Under the pieces are notes generated by a model, which was not told the DNA's origin, made no database searches, and was given only the letters and a program-made list of their open reading frames with translations. From assembly GCA_963629575.1 (NCBI GenBank), contig CAVGIM010000056.1, forward strand, positions 1 to 15,640: a DNA stretch of 15,640 nucleotides. Direction: 5' to 3'. The stretch is from Hallerella sp963629575. Its GTDB lineage: Bacteria; Fibrobacterota; Fibrobacteria; Fibrobacterales; Fibrobacteraceae. The translations under genes and the position numbers were made by a program. This document shows positions 12,773-15,640 of this stretch, piece by piece. Each line of letters begins with the position of its first letter. The first letter of the stretch is position 1.

Positions 12773-13462
12773 GTGAAATTTTCAAAAGGATTAATCGACG
12801 GGCTTCCCATCGGAATCGGCTATCTGGCGGTTTCCTTTTCGTTCGGAATCGCAGGGTCCAAGGTTCTCTCCTGGCCTCTAGTCACGCTTATCTCGATGAC
12901 CAACCTCACTTCCGCGGGGCAGTTCGCCGGCCTGAAAATCATGGAAGCGGCAGGAACCTTCCTGGAAATGGCTCTCGCCACGTTTTTCATCAACCTTCGC
13001 TATTCGCTGATGGCCGTATCCCTTTCCCAGAAGGTTTCGCCCAGTTTCAGGACGCCCGAACGTCTCCTTCTGAGCATCGGCATCACCGACGAAATCTACG
13101 CCCTCGCGATGGGCGCGCGGGAACGCGTAACCCCGCTCTACTTTCTAGGACTCATGACGCTTCCCTATGTCGGCTGGTCGCTCGGAACGCTTTCCGGAGC
13201 GATTGCGGGCGAAGTGCTCCCGGACATTCTCACCAACGCTCTCGGAGTCGCGCTCTACGGCATGTTCGTCGCGATAGTCGTTCCCAGGGCAAAACTCCAC
13301 CGCCCGACCCTTTTTGCCGTCATCCTCTCGATTGCCCTCAGCCTCGCCTTTTTCTACGCTCCCCTTCTCAAAAACGTTTCGACAGGATTCTCCATCATCC
13401 TCTGCGCGGTCGTCTCGTCCCTTTTCGCGGCAAGGTTCTTCCCGATAAAGGATTCGCAATGA
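12773..13462 (+). CDS. azlC: AzlC-family branched-chain amino acid exporter, large subunit
   Basis: The large membrane subunit of the AzlCD/BrnFE/YgaZH exporters, which expel branched-chain amino acids and, in Corynebacterium, methionine. The 229-residue product begins FSKGLIDGLPIGIGYLAVSFSFG, matching the family's conserved N-terminal GxxDGLPIxxGY region. It continues with TNLTSAGQFAG (about 44-54), FINLRYSLMA (about 71-80) and ITDEIYALA (about 104-112), all typical of AzlC, in five or more hydrophobic segments. I take the GTG at 12773; an in-frame TTG at 12755 lies inside the purF terminator and would translate the promoter. No Shine-Dalgarno site is present, consistent with a leaderless mRNA. 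Its stop overlaps the azlD start (ATGA). Confidence 0.92.
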   Translation: MKFSKGLIDGLPIGIGYLAVSFSFGIAGSKVLSWPLVTLISMTNLTSAGQFAGLKIMEAAGTFLEMALATFFINLRYSLMAVSLSQKVSPSFRTPERLLLSIGITDEIYALAMGARERVTPLYFLGLMTLPYVGWSLGTLSGAIAGEVLPDILTNALGVALYGMFVAIVVPRAKLHRPTLFAVILSIALSLAFFYAPLLKNVSTGFSIILCAVVSSLFAARFFPIKDSQ

Positions 13463-13770
13463 ACTTTCACGACTATGCGCTCTACCTGGCGGTGATGGCC
13501 TGCGTCACCTATCTTGTCCGGACAATCCCCTTTGTCCTTTTGAAAAGCGAAATCCAGAACGCCTTCTGGAAGTCGTTTCTCGCCTACATTCCCTACACGG
13601 TCCTTTCCGCGATGACCGTCCCCGCCATCTTTTACGCGACCGAATCCCGGATTTCCGGAATTGCCGCCCTCGCTACGGCAGTCGCCGTTTCCCTTCTAGG
13701 CCGCGGGCTTGTCCTTGTCGCCTGCGCGGCATGCGCGGCGGTCCTTCTCATCGACGGGACAGTCCTCTAG
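13459..13770 (+). CDS. azlD: AzlD-family branched-chain amino acid exporter, small subunit
   Basis: The small partner of AzlC; both are needed for export in characterised systems. The 103 residues have four hydrophobic segments and the family features: TYLVRTIPFVLL near 16-27, a charged loop, then FLAYIPYTVLSAMTVPAIF near 41-59. The ATG lies within the ATGA overlap with the azlC stop, and GATAAAGGA upstream could guide reinitiation, so the two subunits are probably made in a fixed ratio. No hairpin terminator follows before the NSS gene's promoter 12 bases downstream, so some read-through into the symporter is possible. Confidence 0.92.
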   Translation: MNFHDYALYLAVMACVTYLVRTIPFVLLKSEIQNAFWKSFLAYIPYTVLSAMTVPAIFYATESRISGIAALATAVAVSLLGRGLVLVACAACAAVLLIDGTVL

Positions 13771-13782
13771 TCTTAAATTTTC

Positions 13783-13790
13783 TATCTTGC
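13783..13790 (+). promoter_or_regulatory. Candidate -10 element of the NSS symporter-metS operon (TATCTTGC)
   Basis: TATCTT at 13783-13788 ends 30 bases before the ATG at 13819. The leader contains AAAAAAGG at 13803-13810, a Shine-Dalgarno-like sequence eight bases from the ATG. Confidence 0.5.
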
Positions 13791-13818
13791 CGAACATCAC
13801 ACAAAAAAGGCTATCCCT

Positions 13819-15444
13819 ATGGCACAACATCGAGAGAACTGGGGTTCGAAAATGGGCGTGGTCCTGGCAGTCGCCGGAAGCGCCGTCGGACTCGGAAACT
13901 TTTTGCGGTTTCCCGTACAGGCCGCGACAAACGGCGGCGGATCATTCATCATTCCCTACATCATCGCCTTTCTGGTCCTGGGCATTCCCCTTTCCTGGAT
14001 AGAGTGGACGCTCGGACGCTATGCCGGAATCCTCCGCCACGGAACTTCCCCGGGCGCCTACGACAGAATCATCGGAAAGCCGTGGGGAAAGTATCTGGGC
14101 TCCCTGGGACTCTTGCCTCCGCTGTTCATCAGCTTCTACTACATGTTCATCGAATCGTGGATTCTCGCCTTTACGTGGTATTCGCTGACAGGAACGCTTT
14201 CGGAAATCGTCGCCGCGGGAAAGATCTCCGAATTTTTCGGCAATTTCATCATGCTCAAGGAGAACCTGGGACCGTTCCCCGCCGCCATCGTGTTTTTCCT
14301 CATCACCTTCGCCTGCAACATGACGCTGCTCTCGTTCGGAGTCCGCAAGGGAATCGAACGGGCGAACAAGGTCTGCATGCCGCTTCTCCTCATCATGGGC
14401 ATTATTCTCGTCGTCCGCGTTCTCACGCTGCCGGGAATCGGAAAGGGTCTCGCGTTCATGTGGAATCCGGATTTTTCCGCGCTGACGAATCCGTCCGTAT
14501 GGCTTGCCGCCGCGGGCCAGGTTTTCTTCACGATGAGCCTCGGAATGGGAATCGTCCTCTGCTACGCGAGCTATGTCAAGCGAAACGAGGATATCGCGCT
14601 TTCTTCCCTCACCGCCGGAGCGACCAACGAATTTGCCGAAGTCATCCTGGGAGGAACCATCGTCATTCCGCTAGCGGTCATTATCGCCGGAACGAACATC
14701 GAGGAATGCGCGAAGCTCGGGACGTTCGGGCTCGCGTTCCAGAGCATGCCGCATGTCTTTGGACAGATACCCTTTGGCGGAGCGTTCCAAACGCTCTGGT
14801 TCGGGATGCTCTTCTTTGCGGGCGTCACCAGCGCGATTTCCATTATCCAGCCTCTGATCAGCTTTTGCGAAGACGATCTCAAGTTTTCCCGAAAAGGCGC
14901 CGTTTCGACAATCGGAATCGTGACCTTTATCGGTGGGCTCGTCAGCATTTTCGGGCTTGCCGCGGGAGCGGTCGATGAACTGGATTTCTGGGGAGGCTGC
15001 TTCCTCCTCATCGTTTTAGGAACCGTCCAGGCGTTCATCTTCTCGTTTATCCTCGGGCGACGCAAGTCCAGGGAAAACCCCAAAGAATCCGAGGCCTTCG
15101 CCCTGCTTGCGGAAGGTTCCGCGCTCAGGATTACCAAGCCTTTCCGCTTTGTCATCCGCTATGTATGCCCATTTGCGCTGCTCGCACTGCTCATTGCCTG
15201 GACCCTTCACGACGGGCTGAACGTGCTCTTGCTTTCAAATGTTCCCGCCGACGCGACGGTCGAATTTTTCGGCTGCACCATGCCCAAGACCCGGTTCATC
15301 TGGGGACTTCGCCTGTTCTTAATCCTTGCCGTGCTTTTCGTCAACGCGACCATCTGGTATGCCTGGAAAAGCGGTCGCGCGCTCCGCGGCAGAGACGAAC
15401 AGATTCAGGATGTGCAAATCGGTAAATCCGAAGAGGAGGCCTAA
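13819..15444 (+). CDS. LeuT-like sodium-coupled amino acid symporter (NSS/SNF family)
   Basis: A 12-helix inner-membrane symporter that imports amino acids using the sodium gradient. At 541 residues it is close to Aquifex LeuT and shares its residue numbering through helix 3: A22 and N27 (GLGNFLRFP), R30, E62 (WIEW) and Y108 (FYYMFIES). The helix 6 sodium and substrate motif FFTMSLGMG has F237 and T238. Helix 7 has N270 (TNEFAEV) and helix 8 T337 and S338 (AGVTSAIS). Sodium sites 1 and 2 therefore look intact. LeuT N21 is replaced by S21, which may alter substrate preference. Unlike LeuT, it has a MetS-type small subunit gene one base after its stop, as in the Corynebacterium MetPS methionine/alanine importer. 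The transported amino acid cannot be fixed from sequence. Confidence 0.94.
   Translation: MAQHRENWGSKMGVVLAVAGSAVGLGNFLRFPVQAATNGGGSFIIPYIIAFLVLGIPLSWIEWTLGRYAGILRHGTSPGAYDRIIGKPWGKYLGSLGLLPPLFISFYYMFIESWILAFTWYSLTGTLSEIVAAGKISEFFGNFIMLKENLGPFPAAIVFFLITFACNMTLLSFGVRKGIERANKVCMPLLLIMGIILVVRVLTLPGIGKGLAFMWNPDFSALTNPSVWLAAAGQVFFTMSLGMGIVLCYASYVKRNEDIALSSLTAGATNEFAEVILGGTIVIPLAVIIAGTNIEECAKLGTFGLAFQSMPHVFGQIPFGGAFQTLWFGMLFFAGVTSAISIIQPLISFCEDDLKFSRKGAVSTIGIVTFIGGLVSIFGLAAGAVDELDFWGGCFLLIVLGTVQAFIFSFILGRRKSRENPKESEAFALLAEGSALRITKPFRFVIRYVCPFALLALLIAWTLHDGLNVLLLSNVPADATVEFFGCTMPKTRFIWGLRLFLILAVLFVNATIWYAWKSGRALRGRDEQIQDVQIGKSEEEA
15433..15439 (+). promoter_or_regulatory. Strong Shine-Dalgarno sequence of metS
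   Basis: GAGGAGG lies six bases before the metS ATG, inside the last codons of the symporter gene. It is the best ribosome-binding site in the window and makes the 36-residue reading frame credible. Confidence 0.8.
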
Positions 15445-15445
15445 C

Positions 15446-15556
15446 ATGGAATTGCAGGAACTTTCGACAAGCGGACTTGCCTTCATGATTCTTTCGTGGG
15501 CGGCGATCATCGCGCTCAACGTCTTTTGCTTCTACAAGATTTTCAAGAAGAAATAA
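15446..15556 (+). CDS. metS: MetS-family NSS transporter small subunit
   Basis: A 36-residue single-span membrane peptide encoded one base after the symporter stop. It has a short polar N-terminus (1-9), one hydrophobic helix (about 10-30, LAFMILSWAAIIALNVFCFY) and a basic tail KIFKKK that should face the cytoplasm. This layout and position match the MetS small subunits that accompany some NSS transporters; in Corynebacterium MetS is required for MetP activity. The GAGGAGG ribosome site six bases upstream is the strongest in the window. Such peptides are often missed by gene finders. An unrelated short membrane peptide cannot be excluded, but the gene order makes that unlikely. Confidence 0.82.
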   Translation: MELQELSTSGLAFMILSWAAIIALNVFCFYKIFKKK

Positions 15557-15567
15557 GGTCAGAACCT

Positions 15568-15616
15568 GGTACAGAGCTTAGTTCGGAGAACTTGGAGCTT
15601 AGAGACGTAGAGCGGG
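15568..15616 (+). repeat. Weaker 7-bp repeat tract downstream of metS
   Basis: Reading in the metS direction, heptamers ending at 15574, 15581, 15588 and 15602 finish in AG, and AGCTTAG occurs twice (15575-15581 and 15596-15602). The units ending at 15595, 15609 and 15616 do not end in AG. This is the same N5-AG layout and orientation as the array after hemN, but shorter and less regular. A T-rich run (15618-15629) follows, without a clear hairpin, and may contribute to termination. Confidence 0.4.
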
Positions 15617-15640
15617 CTTTTTATTTTTTGCCGAAAGGCT

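Noticed and set aside
13731..14978. 415-codon plus-strand frame overlapping azlD and the NSS gene
   Set aside because: Its translation is rich in arginine and histidine with no hydrophobic helices, and it lies in the wrong frame of the LeuT-like gene.

Overview
This 15.6 kb stretch looks like chromosomal DNA from an anaerobic, Gram-negative, polysaccharide-using bacterium with moderately high GC. My best guess is the Fibrobacterota (Fibrobacter-like). That is an inference: there is no rRNA gene. It rests on a full-length pyruvate:ferredoxin oxidoreductase, an oxygen-independent HemN, several lipoprotein signals, a GH5 glycanase, and promoter elements of the form TAnnTT. Every gene seen is an ordinary chromosomal gene. 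There is no transposase, integrase, phage gene, CRISPR array, tRNA or rRNA.

Layout. 1-189: an intergenic stretch built from degenerate 7-bp repeats. 186-1544 (-): hemN. A 47-bp divergent promoter region separates it from 1592-2967 (+), an NlpC/P60 lipoprotein whose stop overlaps the start of pheA (prephenate dehydratase). 2968-3264: a gap holding a hairpin terminator, a possible minus-strand small RNA and a short palindrome. 3265-5193 (+): a CvfB-type S1-domain RNA-binding protein followed at 15 bp by a GH5 glycoside hydrolase without signal peptide. 5312-5497 (+): a tiny cysteine-rich lipoprotein, which shares a bidirectional terminator with the convergent 5566-9144 (-) nifJ. 9364-10413 (+): a C_GCAxxG_C_C-type cysteine protein and a TatD-family hydrolase. 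10444-11268 (+): a UbiA-family prenyltransferase. 11324-12709 (+): purF. 12773-13770 (+): azlC-azlD amino-acid exporter pair. 13819-15556 (+): a LeuT-like NSS symporter with its MetS-type 36-residue small subunit. 15557-15640: a T-rich tail with a second, weaker 7-bp repeat.

How the genes fit together. NifJ supplies acetyl-CoA and reduced ferredoxin in fermentation. HemN, PheA and PurF are biosynthetic. AzlCD (export) and the NSS/MetS pair (sodium-driven import) form an amino-acid transport block with opposite directions of flow.

The two most unusual signals are non-coding. (1) About 22 consecutive 7-mers downstream of hemN, nearly all ending in AG on the hemN strand, with a weaker echo after metS. 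(2) Four genes (hemN, the NlpC lipoprotein, the UbiA gene and azlC) have a TAnnTT element exactly 6 or 7 bases before the start codon and no ribosome-binding site, which predicts leaderless mRNAs. The other promoters sit 17-63 bases upstream, mostly with Shine-Dalgarno-like sequences.
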